Below are positions 5,021 to 5,045 of a stretch of 5,045 nt of DNA, one piece after another. This DNA comes from Eubacteriales Family XIII. Incertae Sedis bacterium (GTDB lineage: Bacteria > Bacillota > Clostridia > Peptostreptococcales > Anaerovoracaceae), in contig JAITAX010000108.1 of assembly GCA_031283865.1 (NCBI GenBank), positions 1 to 5,045 of the forward strand, written 5' to 3'. The translations under genes and the position numbers were made by a program. Under the pieces are notes generated by a model, which saw only the letters and a program-made list of their open reading frames with translations, searched no databases and was not told the origin of the DNA. Position 1 is the stretch's first letter; each line of letters opens with the position of its first letter.

Positions 5021-5045
5021 ATGGAGCGTTTGCTTCACGCATGGG
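5021..5045 (+). CDS. Start of an unidentified gene (3' end outside window)
   Basis: Only eight complete codons are present, reading MERLLHAW, so no family can be named. The case for a gene is the context: a near-consensus promoter, a strong Shine-Dalgarno at ideal spacing and an ATG. The flanking repeats would suit an autoregulated or inducible gene, but this is inference. Confidence 0.75.

Noticed and set aside
1..5045. CRISPR array, tRNA, rRNA or insertion sequence
   Set aside because: No regularly spaced repeats, cloverleaf-like segment, rRNA motif or transposase was recognised. Apart from the region 4913-5020, the window is almost entirely coding.

Overview
The window is a GC-rich bacterial segment in which nearly all genes lie on the + strand, tightly packed around a ribosome-biogenesis core. 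The order is: tail of an unidentified acidic-tailed gene (probably rplU) – rpmA (L27) – intrinsic terminator – obg – a large HD-domain/radical SAM fusion gene – a DUF2344 (TIGR03936-type) radical SAM-linked gene – an AT-rich regulatory region – the first 8 codons of another gene. The L27/Obg cluster and the paired radical SAM (TIGR03960-like) and DUF2344 genes suggest an anaerobic Clostridia-like Firmicute. Other phyla also carry this pair, so the placement is an inference and no taxonomic marker search was possible.

Positions 1-480: an Ala/Glu/Pro-rich acidic C-terminus ends at 151, then rpmA at 181-441. L27 starts directly at the mature Met-Ala-Ser-Lys-Lys terminus and lacks the cleavable N-terminal extension typical of Firmicutes. 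A perfect 10-bp hairpin with six Ts (450-478) closes the ribosomal-protein part of the operon.

Positions 481-1805: obg, a full-length three-domain Obg/CgtA GTPase with all G motifs intact.

Positions 1806-4912: the unusual part. A 796-residue protein joins an N-terminal HD phosphohydrolase-type domain (about residues 8-175) to a complete uncharacterised radical SAM protein (about 178-796) with a CX3CX2C cluster motif and a C-terminal CX3CX2CX3C motif. Five bases downstream is its customary partner, the 232-residue DUF2344 protein. The fusion gene has no visible Shine-Dalgarno and sits just behind an AT-rich stretch with an extended -10-like sequence. The two proteins probably work together, and their position beside L27/Obg hints at a ribosome- or RNA-related role, but the function is unknown.

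Positions 4913-5045: an AT-rich intergenic region with a near-consensus sigma-70/sigma-A promoter (TTGACA-17-TAGAAT), several ATTCTA/TAGAAT repeats around it, and a long inverted repeat whose right arm covers the Shine-Dalgarno of the gene starting at 5021. This looks like a separately and tightly controlled transcription unit whose product lies outside the window.
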